Part shown: positions 35,583-43,596 of the stretch, piece after piece
How positions within the stretch are numbered: position 1 is the first letter of the stretch
Layout of the letters: each line of letters opens with the position of its first letter
Assembly: GCF_002019855.1 (NCBI RefSeq)
Contig: NZ_CM007717.1
Span: forward strand, 5,071,798-5,135,797
Direction of reading: 5' to 3'
DNA from: Streptomyces antibioticus
Lineage (GTDB): Bacteria; Actinomycetota; Actinomycetes; Streptomycetales; Streptomycetaceae
DNA: 64,000 nucleotides
Made by a program: the position numbers and the translations under genes
Notes under the pieces: model-generated
Told to the model about the DNA's origin: nothing
Databases searched by the model: none
Seen by the model: the letters and a program-made list of their open reading frames with translations, nothing else

Positions 35583-36220
35583 CCTGCCGCCAAGAGCGCT
35601 TCGATGGCCTCCGCGACGTCTCGCGCCACGACGTCGGGCTCACGGGGACCAAAGATCCACCTTCGGCCATTGGATACCCACGCCGTACGCAGTCCCGCCC
35701 CTCGCCCGCCACCCATGTCAGTATCGGGTCCGTCTCCGACCATCCAACCTCCGGTATGGATCGATGCGCCGCAAAGTTCTGCTGCCGCCTCGAAGTGATT
35801 TCGCGCCGGCTTCCTGACACCGATCTCTTCAGATATTGCGATTCCCTGGAAGAATGGCGCGAGCCCGGTCTCATTGAGTTTGGCACGCTGAATGTCCCCG
35901 GCGCCATTTGTCGCGATGCCGAGCGTCCAGCCTGCATCTCGCAAGGCTTTGAGGTATTGCCGAACTCCCTGATAGCAGCGCACCGATTGGGCGATACCTT
36001 GGACGTAGTCGCCCCACAGTTCGTCTGGAGTTTCGTTCAGTCGCAGCACCCGCCGCAGATACATGAAGTCCTCTCGGTAGGCGCGCTCGCGCAGACGCTC
36101 ACAGATGACGGACTCTGCACCGGCCGGGAGACGCCGTGACTGGACGAAACCGCGAGCCCAGGACGCCAATCCTTCATTGCGATTGAGCAGCGTGTTATCA
36201 AGGTCGAAGAGTGCCAGCAC
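35579..36220 (-). CDS. HAD-superfamily phosphatase
   Basis: GTG 36220 gives 213 residues starting just before motif I FDLDNTL (D6, D8). Motif II (IATNG), lysine in VRKPARNHFEAA and motif IV GDGPDTDMGGG are all present, so the enzyme should be active, with a helical cap at about 20-80. No strong ribosome binding site precedes the start, so translation may be leaderless or begin slightly elsewhere. It converges on, and overlaps, the dehydrogenase gene. Substrates of such enzymes are small phosphorylated metabolites. Confidence 0.8.
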   Translation of the reverse strand: MLALFDLDNTLLNRNEGLASWARGFVQSRRLPAGAESVICERLRERAYREDFMYLRRVLRLNETPDELWGDYVQGIAQSVRCYQGVRQYLKALRDAGWTLGIATNGAGDIQRAKLNETGLAPFFQGIAISEEIGVRKPARNHFEAAAELCGASIHTGGWMVGDGPDTDMGGGRGAGLRTAWVSNGRRWIFGPREPDVVARDVAEAIEALLAAG

Positions 36221-36453
36221 GTAGTGAAGGTACAGGACGATGCAACGCCAACTTTCGGCCGCTCGCGTCAATCGGCGCCAGGTCCGCGGGCATCTGGCTC
36301 TCTGAATGGAGACGGCCGTCTGACGCCGACAGCACTGGCGGCCGGTCAGGTCGGCCGAAGTGGAGCCGGCGCACGAGGGCGTGGGCGTGCTGCTCAGTAG
36401 GCGATGGGCTGACCGCACGGAGTTCCAGGCGGGTTAGGTCCCTACATCTAGGA

Positions 36454-38034
36454 TCACCGAGCAATCTTGGCGATTGCCACCCTGAAGGCAGACTTACGAA
36501 GGTCTTCGACTCTCTGCGCAAGATTTACCTTACTGAAGAAAAATAGTGAACTTGCAATCGGGCCCGGCTTTTCCGTGGCTATCGCCAGGACCATCCTCCT
36601 TTCTGCCTCGACCGTGTCGACAGTTCCCCATTTTTGCTTGTAGAGAGACTTGATGTGGTCGGCATAACCGGTGCTATTTGCCCCCTGTCCCTGGGCATTC
36701 ATGAAGTAAAGGTCAGCGGATACGGCGGCCTGGCTGAAGAGGTGGGACATTGTTGCAGAGTCCTCCATCTTCTTAACGCAGACGAAGTCGAAATCTGGAG
36801 TTATGAAGTCGCATACTTCAATTTTCTGGTGGGGTCCGCCGATGCTGAAGTTCTTGGCGTCCAAATGTATGTAACCGAATTGCTTGCAGACCCTTTCGTT
36901 ATATTCACCCTCCTTTCCCGATTTCCACGCGGGTAGGCGGATCGAGTCGGTTATATCCTCTATTCGGGATATTCTTTCGTTGATCTCCGCGACATAGTCG
37001 GAGGATATTTGGAACCACTGCCCCAGGCAGAGGGCGTAAGTTTCTCCGCTTGAGTCAAACTCGAATACGAAGTAGTCGGTCAGGGGTCTTTTGGTTCTAA
37101 TGGCCTCGTCCGATACGTTCAGTGGGACGATTTTCAGTTTTTCGCGGTCGGCCTCCAGCTTATCGACGTCTATTTGATCGACGATGGATGAGAAGCTCAG
37201 CTCTTCGACTGGCGCCCTGCCTCTCTTTCCATCTCCGAAGATCTTCCAGGAAGCAACGTCTGCCCCAAGAAGGTCGTCAGGTGATGCGACGCCAATCTTC
37301 TTTCCGTCGGGCTGTTTGATCGCTTCTATCAGGGCAGTCCAGAGGTCATCAAGAACCGGATCACCTTTAGCGATGGGAGTAAAGTTGTCTATGTACGGGA
37401 ACTTGCCCTTGTATGAGTCTGATTCAAACTCCGACAGGAGTGCACTTAGAATTGAAGGGAATTCGGCTAGCTCGTGATCCGTGGTCAGAGAGAGTGACTG
37501 TGAGCCGCCTACACCGTTGGCCCAATCTACGCCCGCTGTCACATCGGCCTTCAAGTAGCGCAACCATTCTCTTTCGACTTCCAGGTCGAAGTCTGCTACT
37601 CGCGATTTATTGGCCGTCTGGCTGCGTTGCTGCCGAGAATTTTCACTCAGAGTGCGCACTTGCATGGCTGCAATTTTCTCTGGGTCGGCCATGTTTGCTG
37701 TGACGCGCAACCCGAATTCCGGTTCTAGGAGTTCATGATTTAGCATGGACTGGGAGTATCCGAAACATACGGCGAAGAATCGATCGCCGGCCTTGAAGAG
37801 AATGGCTACAGAGGAAGTCGAGTTCCTCAGGTCGGACAGGTTAGCCAACGAGGTGACGTACTTGAGCCATGTGGGCGGCCTAGGCTCCTGTGGCATTATC
37901 CAAACTTCACACTCCATGTCCAAACCATCGGCAAGGTCTCGCTGCTCGGGGGCTCGTGAACCTTCCGGGAACTCGCGGAGCAATTCATCGAAAGAGGCTG
38001 CTTCGGTTCGGAAGAGATAGACAGTCGCACGCAC
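36454..38034 (-). CDS. DUF6119 (TIGR04141-like) sporadically distributed protein
   Basis: This 526-residue soluble protein matches, from memory, the sporadically distributed TIGR04141/DUF6119 group, which has an RTLSENSRQQRSQTANKSRVADFD phrase (here about 128-150) followed by LEVEREWLRYL. The function is unknown. Its base composition is clearly lower in GC than all neighbours, with Lys, Asn, Ile and Phe frequent, a sign of recent acquisition from a lower-GC source. It is the last gene before attR, a usual cargo slot. A defence role is plausible from its patchy distribution and location but is not shown. Confidence 0.72.
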   Translation of the reverse strand: MRATVYLFRTEAASFDELLREFPEGSRAPEQRDLADGLDMECEVWIMPQEPRPPTWLKYVTSLANLSDLRNSTSSVAILFKAGDRFFAVCFGYSQSMLNHELLEPEFGLRVTANMADPEKIAAMQVRTLSENSRQQRSQTANKSRVADFDLEVEREWLRYLKADVTAGVDWANGVGGSQSLSLTTDHELAEFPSILSALLSEFESDSYKGKFPYIDNFTPIAKGDPVLDDLWTALIEAIKQPDGKKIGVASPDDLLGADVASWKIFGDGKRGRAPVEELSFSSIVDQIDVDKLEADREKLKIVPLNVSDEAIRTKRPLTDYFVFEFDSSGETYALCLGQWFQISSDYVAEINERISRIEDITDSIRLPAWKSGKEGEYNERVCKQFGYIHLDAKNFSIGGPHQKIEVCDFITPDFDFVCVKKMEDSATMSHLFSQAAVSADLYFMNAQGQGANSTGYADHIKSLYKQKWGTVDTVEAERRMVLAIATEKPGPIASSLFFFSKVNLAQRVEDLRKSAFRVAIAKIAR

Positions 38035-38451
38035 GGTTCGCCCCTTAGTGTCCGGGATCTGTGCAACATGGTGGCAGATTCAACGAGTGCGGAGTAGGGG
38101 TCGTTGGGCTCTACGTGTCAGATGGCAATGGTCTCAGCGTGTCTGTCAGGACGCATCTTCCTGAGGTCTTTGAGGTGGACCGTCAGCCACGTCACAGGTG
38201 GGCAGACAGACTCATGCATTGAGCCGCCATGAGACCCCTGGTGTCAGGTGGCGGTCCATCCCCTATGCACTGGAGCCAGGTGCAGGGCTTCCGCCTCGCC
38301 GTGTTCCGCAGACACCATCCGCGTGGTCTATCAGATGCCGCTGGGACTGGCCCGCAGCCCGTGGGTGGATGGCGGAGCCGGATCCCCAGGCGTCCCCCGG
38401 TGAGACACCGATCAAGGAAACGTGCAGGTCATAGGACGCAGGCTGAGCCCG
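38035..38451. other. Non-coding gap between the DUF6119-like gene and attR
   Basis: About 420 bp with no frame I would call a gene. The DUF6119-like promoter should lie at its left end, and attR begins at its right end. No inverted repeats or transposase remnants are obvious. Confidence 0.45.
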
Positions 38452-38508
38452 CTGTAAATCTGCCGGCTCAGCCTTCCCAGGTTCGAATCCTGGCGCCGCC
38501 ACGCTGAG
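38452..38508 (+). repeat. attR core (57-bp direct repeat, right copy)
   Basis: It is identical to 19586-19642. It contains only the 3' part of tRNA-Tyr, with no 5' half before it, so it is not a second tRNA gene. It marks the right end of the element. Confidence 0.95.
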
Positions 38509-38510
38509 AG

Positions 38511-38552
38511 AATCGGTCCCCGACCAGCAAGTCTGGTCGGGGACCGATTTCG
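38511..38552 (+). terminator. Ancestral tRNA-Tyr terminator displaced by the insertion
   Basis: AATCGGTCCCCGACCAG (38511-38527) pairs perfectly with 38533-38549 around a 5-nt loop and is followed by T residues. Before insertion it would have stood directly after the tRNA gene. Confidence 0.8.
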
Positions 38553-38600
38553 TTTCCGGCTCGTGCCGGTGCCCCCGCCGCCTCCGGCGGAGTCGGGGGC

Positions 38601-38801
38601 CTAGAACGGCCTGTATGCCTCGGACGGTGTGTCCGGCGGCAGCGCGCGGGAGAAGGACACGTACACGGGCCCGTACGGCGTTTCGGTCTGCAAGTGCTCC
38701 CACTGATCGAGTTCATGCGCGCAGTACCGGCGCAGGAGATCACGGAACTGGTCGAACTCCAGGTCGGACAGGGGGCCGTCATGCGGGGCGGGCGTCGTCA
38801 T
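38601..38801 (-). CDS. Small conserved hypothetical protein (66 aa)
   Basis: ATG 38801 opens MTTPAPHDGPLSDLEFDQFR..., with LLRRYCAHELDQWEHLQTETPYGPVYVSF in the middle. The style matches small conserved Streptomyces chromosomal proteins. No known motif; a compact alpha-beta fold is likely. It is transcribed toward attR. Confidence 0.7.
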   Translation of the reverse strand: MTTPAPHDGPLSDLEFDQFRDLLRRYCAHELDQWEHLQTETPYGPVYVSFSRALPPDTPSEAYRPF

Positions 38802-38836
38802 GGCCCGCAGGTTAGTAGGCGGGCGGCGGAGCGACC

Positions 38837-39133
38837 TCAGTCCTCGGTCGGGGGTTCGGCCGTTGGGTCCGGGGACTTTGCCTCGCGTTTTACGTCTGCC
38901 TCGACATCGTTGCGGGGCTTGCCCTCCTCCTTGGCGTAGTCCGTCACCGCCGCCTGGACGTCGCGGGCGAGGTCGCGCCAGGCGCGCCAGGCGGTCTCGT
39001 AGGTGTCGGTCTGTGTCTCCGACCAAGGGGTGACGGTGGGCGCGCCGTAGGTGTCCCGCAGGTGAAGCACCCTCACGTGTGCCTCGTCGGCCGCGCGCTG
39101 CTTCTGGACGAGTTCCTCGAAGGTATGTGCCAC
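38837..39133 (-). CDS. Conserved hypothetical helical protein (98 aa)
   Basis: I use GTG 39133, before AHTFEELVQKQRAADEAHVRVL; the open frame continues upstream but becomes Arg/Pro-rich and atypical. The protein is helical (TYETAWRAWRDLARDVQAAVTDYAKEEGK), acidic at the end and probably coiled coil. The ribosome binding site is poor, so the start is uncertain. Confidence 0.65.
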   Translation of the reverse strand: MAHTFEELVQKQRAADEAHVRVLHLRDTYGAPTVTPWSETQTDTYETAWRAWRDLARDVQAAVTDYAKEEGKPRNDVEADVKREAKSPDPTAEPPTED

Positions 39134-39230
39134 CTTTCGGATGCTAGGGAGGCGGGGGCCGTTCCGCGCGGTGAGCGGGGCGTGCCTCGCGCGGAGGTAC
39201 CCGGGTGGCCCACTGGGGCACACTGACCCC

Positions 39231-39443
39231 ATGTCCAGCCGTCGCAGAACCTGCCCCGAGTGCCGTCGCGAGATCGCCGTCGTCGCCGGACGGTTCGCCC
39301 GGCACGACCCGCCCGGCGCACGCGAGATCGGGCAACTGGTCTCCTGTCCCGGCTCCCGCCGCACAGCACAACTCGGCGCCGCGCAGCCCACGTTGGACGG
39401 GTACGCCGTGCCGGAGTTTCCCGGTCAGTTGTCTCTCTTCTAG
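39231..39443 (+). CDS. Small zinc-finger-like protein (70 aa)
   Basis: ATG 39231 opens MSSRRRTCPECRREIAVVAGRF..., with CPEC, a nearby histidine (RHDPPGAREIG) and a further cysteine (SCPGS), a plausible single zinc site. It is divergent from the 98-residue gene. The function is unknown. Confidence 0.6.
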   Translation: MSSRRRTCPECRREIAVVAGRFARHDPPGAREIGQLVSCPGSRRTAQLGAAQPTLDGYAVPEFPGQLSLF

Positions 39444-39462
39444 GGCTTAATAAAGCCCCTGC

Positions 39463-40119
39463 TCAGTTGCCCGCCACCGACTTCACCGCCACCGGCACCG
39501 GTACCGGGCCGCCGATCAGTTCCAGGGTCAGGCCCGCCGTCGCCGGGGAGTCCAGGAGTTCCGCCAGCACCGCGGCCACGTCCTCGCGGGGTACCGGTCC
39601 GCGGCCCGTGTGCGCCTCCAGGCGGACCAGGCCCGTGCCGGGGTCGTCCGTGAGCGAGCCGGGGCGCAGGATCGTCCAGTCGAGGGACTTCTGCCGCTGC
39701 ACATGGGCGTCCGCCTCGCCCTTGGCACGCAGATAGACGTCGAAGACCTCACGGCCGTCGTGCTTCGGATTCGCGCCCATCGACGACACGACCACGAACC
39801 GCCGTACGCCCGCCAGGACCGCCGCGTCCGCGAACAGCACCGCCGCGCCCTTGTCGACGGTGTTCTTGCGGGCCGTACCGCTGCCCGGCCCGGCGCCCGC
39901 CGCGAACACCGCGGCGTCCGCGCCGCGCAGCCGCTCCGCGACCGCCTCGACCGACGCCGACTCCAGGTCCAGGACGACCGGTTCGGCTCCCGCCTCCCTC
40001 AGGTCGTCGGCCTGTTCGGGGTTGCGGATGATCCCCGCCACCTCGTCCCCGCGCGCGGCGAGCCGACGCTCCAGCAGCAGCGCGATCTGACCATGACCAC
40101 CAGCGATGACAATGCGCAT
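39463..40119 (-). CDS. NAD(P)-binding SDR-like protein (atypical SDR, NmrA/YwnB-like)
   Basis: The 218-residue protein begins MRIVIAGGHGQIALLLERRL, an atypical-SDR GxxGxxG nucleotide site. VVVSSMGANPK and DWTILRPGSLTDDPGTG follow, typical of the NAD(P)H-binding (PF13460-like) family. Start ATG 40119; the frame extends upstream without family sequence. These proteins act as redox-sensing regulators or quinone/flavin reductases; no substrate can be assigned. Confidence 0.85.
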   Translation of the reverse strand: MRIVIAGGHGQIALLLERRLAARGDEVAGIIRNPEQADDLREAGAEPVVLDLESASVEAVAERLRGADAAVFAAGAGPGSGTARKNTVDKGAAVLFADAAVLAGVRRFVVVSSMGANPKHDGREVFDVYLRAKGEADAHVQRQKSLDWTILRPGSLTDDPGTGLVRLEAHTGRGPVPREDVAAVLAELLDSPATAGLTLELIGGPVPVPVAVKSVAGN

Positions 40120-40287
40120 GCTTTCGACCGTACGCCCGGGCGTCGTCGTTCGCGCCCGCGCCGGACTGCGACCTCGCCGGGCGGCCCCGGTCCTCCTCTT
40201 GCCTGGCCGCTCGGCTACCCCGCCCGACCGCACCCGTCAGCCGGGGACCGCGTCCACCGCCAGCCCCGCAACTCCCTCCGACTTCCC

Positions 40288-40312
40288 GCAAGACGCAAGA
40301 CGCAAGACGCAA
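40288..40312 (+). repeat. Heptad tandem repeat GCAAGAC
   Basis: Three perfect head-to-tail copies of GCAAGAC and a partial fourth lie in the 300-bp gap 40120-40418, where I see no gene. Confidence 0.7.
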
Positions 40313-40418
40313 CGCCCACGGGCCCGCCCCGCGAAATGCCGCTCGGCCGTCGGCGCCGCGGACGCCCGCGCCGCCCCCCACGGCTCCACCCGACACAGCC
40401 GCCCCCCGGCCCCCACCC

Positions 40419-41708
40419 CTACGACAACTCCCCCCGCCCCTGCCGAGGCAACCCCGCTTCCGTCGCCGTCGAAGAGCCCGCCGAGTTGCAGTACTCGCGG
40501 ACCGCGCTCGTGCGGGCCACCACACGGCCCCGGTGGATCACGATGCGGCTGTACGCAAGGGAGAGCGCCGCGGAGAGGCGGTCGCCGCGGACCGCCAGCA
40601 GGTCCGCCGGGAAGCCCGCCTCGACCCGGACCTCGGGCAGCGCCAGCACCGCCCGCGCCGACGCGCTCACGGCGTCGTAGGCGTCCTCGGGGCGCAGGCC
40701 GTGGCGGGAGGCGAGCAGATAGGCGGCCTCCAGCGGGTCGCCGCGGCCGACAGGGTTGGAGACGTCCCGCAGCGCGCCGCTGCCGGCCGCCACCCGCACC
40801 CCGGCCGCGCGCAGCAGCCGTACGGGCGCCGTGCCGCGCTCCTGTGCGCCGCCCCCACAGCCCCCGCAGCCGCCCTGCGGCAGGCACACCACGCTGATCC
40901 CGGCGGCGGCGAGTTGGTCGGCCGTGCGGCCGGCGGCCTCGGCGGGCAGGCGGTCGAGGCCGCCGCAGGGGCTGAGGGTGACACCGGGGCGCAGGCCGCC
41001 CGCCATCGCGGCGAGCCGGGCCAGCCGCGCCGGATCGGCGGCGTCGGTGTGCAGGTCGACCGGGCAGCCGTGCTCGGAGGCGACCTCCAGGACGGCCTCC
41101 ACGTACCCCGTGGGGTCCGGGTCCAGGTCCGGGCAGCCGCCCACCACCGCGGCGCCCATCTTCAGCGCGTCCCGCAGCATCGCGAGGCCGTCCGCGCCGG
41201 CCGCCCCGGTCAGCAGCCGCGGCACCGCCACCGCCGAGAGGTCCGCCAGGCCGTGCAGCGAGCGCCGGACCCGCAGGACGGCGGTCAGCGCGCCGAGGCC
41301 CTGGACGTCGCCCACCCGCACATGGGCGCGCAACGCGGTCGCGCCGTGGCCGAGTTGCAGGAGCGCGGCCTCCGTGGCACGGCGCTGGACGTCCGGCGGG
41401 GCGTACGAGACGGGGCCGTCGGCGTCGGCCGACAGCGCGGTGTCGGCGTGGGCGTGGGGTTCGGCGGGGGCGGGCAGCAGGAGGTAGCCGCTGAGGTCCA
41501 CGCGGGTGCCGGGGGAGCGGGCCGGGCCCGGGGCCAGGCTGCCGACCGTGCCGACCGCCTCGATACGGCCGCGGCTCAGCCGTACGTCCACGGTCCGGCC
41601 GTCCGTCAGACGGGCCCCGCACAACAGCAGGGCGGCCGGATCCGGCATGCCTCCCGGGACGCCGGACGAGGACGACCAGGGGGACGGCTGCGGCTGGCTG
41701 TCGGGCAT
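40419..41708 (-). CDS. Amidohydrolase (cytosine-deaminase-like)
   Basis: The 429-residue metal-dependent hydrolase has an N-terminal beta-sandwich strand region (LLLCGARLTDGRTVDVRLSRGRIEAVG), the HxH metal pair in APAEPHAHADTAL, VDLHTDAAD with a third histidine, and GSGALRDVSNPVGRGDPLEAAYL with the expected aspartate. At the position of the usual fourth-strand histidine (SHCxxL in cytosine deaminases) it reads SPCGGL, so one conserved histidine may be lost. Activity and substrate are uncertain. A CGGCGGG loop near residue 290 is unusual. Confidence 0.78.
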   Translation of the reverse strand: MPDSQPQPSPWSSSSGVPGGMPDPAALLLCGARLTDGRTVDVRLSRGRIEAVGTVGSLAPGPARSPGTRVDLSGYLLLPAPAEPHAHADTALSADADGPVSYAPPDVQRRATEAALLQLGHGATALRAHVRVGDVQGLGALTAVLRVRRSLHGLADLSAVAVPRLLTGAAGADGLAMLRDALKMGAAVVGGCPDLDPDPTGYVEAVLEVASEHGCPVDLHTDAADPARLARLAAMAGGLRPGVTLSPCGGLDRLPAEAAGRTADQLAAAGISVVCLPQGGCGGCGGGAQERGTAPVRLLRAAGVRVAAGSGALRDVSNPVGRGDPLEAAYLLASRHGLRPEDAYDAVSASARAVLALPEVRVEAGFPADLLAVRGDRLSAALSLAYSRIVIHRGRVVARTSAVREYCNSAGSSTATEAGLPRQGRGELS

Positions 41709-41952
41709 CGCGCTCCAGGAGGATCGGGCACTGCGCGGGGGGACGCAAGATCACACAGAGTGAGTCGAGCCTAGGGCGGGGGCCCGGCGCTGTCGGGGAG
41801 GAGCGCAATAGTCGTACCGGTGCGCCCCGGGAGCCGGGAGGGGCTCGTGAGGGCGGCGGGGGCTGGGGAAACGGCCTCCCGCGCGGCCGCGACGGACCCC
41901 CGGAAACGGATTTGGGTGAACGGCTGCGGACCGTGTAATGTCTTCATCGCTC

Positions 41953-42025
41953 GCCCCAATAGCTCAGTCGGCAGAGCGTCTCCATGGTAAGGAGAAGGTC
42001 TACGGTTCGATTCCGTATTGGGGCT
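41953..42025 (+). tRNA. tRNA-Thr (GGT)
   Basis: Cloverleaf of 73 nt: acceptor GCCCCAA/TTGGGGC, D stem GCTC/GAGC, anticodon stem TCTCC/GGAGA with GGT at 41986-41988, T arm CCGTA type. CCA is not encoded. Confidence 0.97.
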
Positions 42026-42071
42026 CTGGTGTGTGAGGTTCCCGTCGCGAGGCGGGACCTGATCACATCAA

Positions 42072-42144
42072 AGCGGTGTAGCTCAGTCGGTAGAGCAAGC
42101 GGCTCATAATCGCTGTGTCACCGGTTCAAGTCCGGTCACCGCTA
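42072..42144 (+). tRNA. tRNA-Met (CAT), elongator type
   Basis: Cloverleaf of 73 nt: acceptor AGCGGTG/CACCGCT, anticodon CAT at 42105-42107, T arm ACCGG/CCGGT. The fully paired acceptor end suggests an elongator rather than an initiator. Confidence 0.95.
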
Positions 42145-42232
42145 CTGACAGTAGCCGATTGCGGGGTCGGTCCTTCGATCGGCTACTCTTTCTTGCGTTA
42201 AATGTCCTATCCGTTCGTCAAGGAGCACTCAC

Positions 42233-42397
42233 GTGGCTGCCACCGACGTCCGCCCGAAGATCACGCTGGCCTGCGTGGAGTGCAAGGAGCGGAACTACAT
42301 CACCAAGAAGAACCGGCGTAACAACCCGGACCGACTGGAGATGAAGAAGCACTGCCCGCGTTGCAACGCGCACACCGCGCACCGCGAGACGCGATAA
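42233..42397 (+). CDS. rpmG: Ribosomal protein bL33
   Basis: The 54-residue protein starts at GTG 42233 behind [27 protein letters not shown]... with CVEC and CPRC pairs, so this is the zinc-binding (C+) form. It is a small 50S subunit protein near the E site. The order tRNA-Thr, tRNA-Met, rpmG and then the MaoC pair is the conserved actinobacterial arrangement. Confidence 0.96.
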   Translation: MAATDVRPKITLACVECKERNYITKKNRRNNPDRLEMKKHCPRCNAHTAHRETR

Positions 42398-42580
42398 ATC
42401 AGGCTCGTACGTGAGGCCGTCCCCGAGAGATCGGGGGCGGCCTCACGTCGTTCACGGGCCGGTACCGGCCAGTAGAGCCGCACCACCGGTCCGTAGAGCC
42501 ACGACGCACAGTCACACGCACAGTCACAACGCAGAGTCACAACGCAGAGCAACCAGGAAGAGCCAGGAGGTGCCGAGCCC

Positions 42581-43033
42581 ATGGCGCTCGACCAGTCCTT
42601 CGTGGGGCGGAGCTACCCGCCCACCGACCCGTACGAGGTGGGCCGGGAGAAGATCCGCGAATTCGCGGAGGCCGTGGGGGACAGCAACCCGGTCTACACC
42701 GACCCGGAGGCCGCCAAGGCGCTCGGGTACGCCGATGTGATCGCCCCGCCGACCTTCGTGTTCTCCATCACCTTCAAGGCCGCGGGACAGGTCGTCCAGG
42801 ACCCCCAGCTCGGCCTCGACTACAGCCGGGTGGTGCACGGCGATCAGAAGTTCGCCTACAAGCGCCCCGTGCGTGCCGGTGACCGGCTCACCGTGACCTC
42901 GACCATCGAGAACATCAAGTCGATGGCCGGCAACGACATCCTGGACATCCGCGGCGAGGTGCACGACGAGGCCGGCGAGCACGTCGTGACCGCCTGGACC
43001 AAGCTCGTGGCCCGCGCGGCCGAGGAGGCGTGA
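42581..43033 (+). CDS. MaoC-type dehydratase, N-terminal-like subunit (HadA/HadC-like)
   Basis: The 150-residue hotdog-fold protein reads VGREKIREFAEAVGDSNPVYTDPEAAKALGYADVIAPPTF. The catalytic histidine of hydratases is replaced by tyrosine (Y39), as in the non-catalytic subunits HadA and HadC of mycobacteria. It should pair with the next gene, which keeps the catalytic dyad. The family dehydrates 3-hydroxyacyl thioesters in fatty acid or polyketide metabolism. Confidence 0.88.
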   Translation: MALDQSFVGRSYPPTDPYEVGREKIREFAEAVGDSNPVYTDPEAAKALGYADVIAPPTFVFSITFKAAGQVVQDPQLGLDYSRVVHGDQKFAYKRPVRAGDRLTVTSTIENIKSMAGNDILDIRGEVHDEAGEHVVTAWTKLVARAAEEA

Positions 43034-43040
43034 GACACCG

Positions 43041-43469
43041 ATGACGGCCAGGATCGCTTACGCCGATGTCGAGATCGGCACCGAGCTGCCGGCGCGCACC
43101 TTCCCGGTGACCCGCGCCACGCTCGTGCAGTACGCGGGTGCCTCCGGGGACTTCAACCCCATCCACTGGAACGAGCGGTTCGCCAAGGAGGTGGGCCTGC
43201 CGGACGTCATCGCGCACGGCATGTTCACCATGGCCGAGGCGATCCGCGTGGTCACCGACTGGACCGGGGACCCGGGCGCGGTCGTCGACTACGGCGTGCG
43301 CTTCACCAAGCCCGTCGTCGTCCCGAACGACGACCAGGGCGCCGAGATCGAGGTCACCGGCAAGGTGGCGGCCAAGCTCGACGACAACACCGTGCGGGTC
43401 GACCTGACGGTGACCAGCGGAGGCCAGAAGGTGCTCGGCATGTCCCGGGCGGTCGTACGGCTGGCCTGA
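43041..43469 (+). CDS. MaoC-type dehydratase, catalytic subunit (HadB-like)
   Basis: The 142-residue hotdog protein has the hydratase motif YAGASGDFNPIHWNERFAKEVGLPDVIAHGMFTM, with catalytic D37 and H42. It starts 7 bp after the HadA-like gene, so they form an operon and probably a heterodimer. In mycolic-acid bacteria this locus encodes HadAB for mycolate synthesis. Streptomyces makes no mycolates, so here the pair must serve another acyl-chain pathway. Confidence 0.9.
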   Translation: MTARIAYADVEIGTELPARTFPVTRATLVQYAGASGDFNPIHWNERFAKEVGLPDVIAHGMFTMAEAIRVVTDWTGDPGAVVDYGVRFTKPVVVPNDDQGAEIEVTGKVAAKLDDNTVRVDLTVTSGGQKVLGMSRAVVRLA

Positions 43470-43494
43470 GCACGGGTCAACGCGGTCTGTCTGC

Positions 43495-43529
43495 GTAAGG
43501 GGCGTCCTCCATTGCGGGGCGCCCCTTAC
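43495..43529 (+). terminator. Terminator after the MaoC pair
   Basis: GTAAGGGGCG (43495-43504) pairs with CGCCCCTTAC (43520-43529). The T tract is weak, as usual in Streptomyces. Confidence 0.75.
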
Positions 43530-43568
43530 CCGCGTCCGGCCCACAGGCGAATCCCGCCCCTTGACGTA

Positions 43569-43588
43569 GTTAGTGATTGAGTACTAAC
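43569..43588. promoter_or_regulatory. TetR operator 1, over the tetR promoter
   Basis: GTTAGT-N8-ACTAAC, nine bases before the tetR start. TTGACG at 43561-43566 is a likely -35, so the operator covers the -10 region and should give autorepression. The same 20-bp pattern precedes the MFS gene. Confidence 0.8.
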
Positions 43589-43596
43589 TTCATTCC

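Larger units (their letters stand above)
19586..38508. mobile_element. SLP1-like integrative and conjugative element (AICE) in tRNA-Tyr, about 18.9 kb
   Basis: The element is bounded by 57-bp direct repeats at 19586-19642 and 38452-38508. It carries tyrosine integrase and excisionase next to the tRNA, an iteron array with a DUF3631/prim-pol replication module, FtsK/SpoIIIE-type transfer ATPase, spread-type membrane proteins and a GntR regulator. This is the gene set of actinomycete elements that transfer double-stranded DNA. SLP1 of S. coelicolor is known to use a tRNA-Tyr site, so this looks like a relative at the same site; the family tie is inferred from content. Cargo at 33.1-38.0 kb is more AT-rich than the rest, most clearly the DUF6119-like gene. 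Confidence 0.93.

Noticed and set aside
38198-38507. Plus-strand frames ending in the attR region as a truncated integrase or transposase
   Set aside because: The translated sequence shows no recombinase motif; the end is simply att DNA read as protein.
38452-38508. A second tRNA-Tyr gene
   Set aside because: Only the 3' part is present and no acceptor 5' strand, D arm or 5' anticodon stem precedes it; it is attR.
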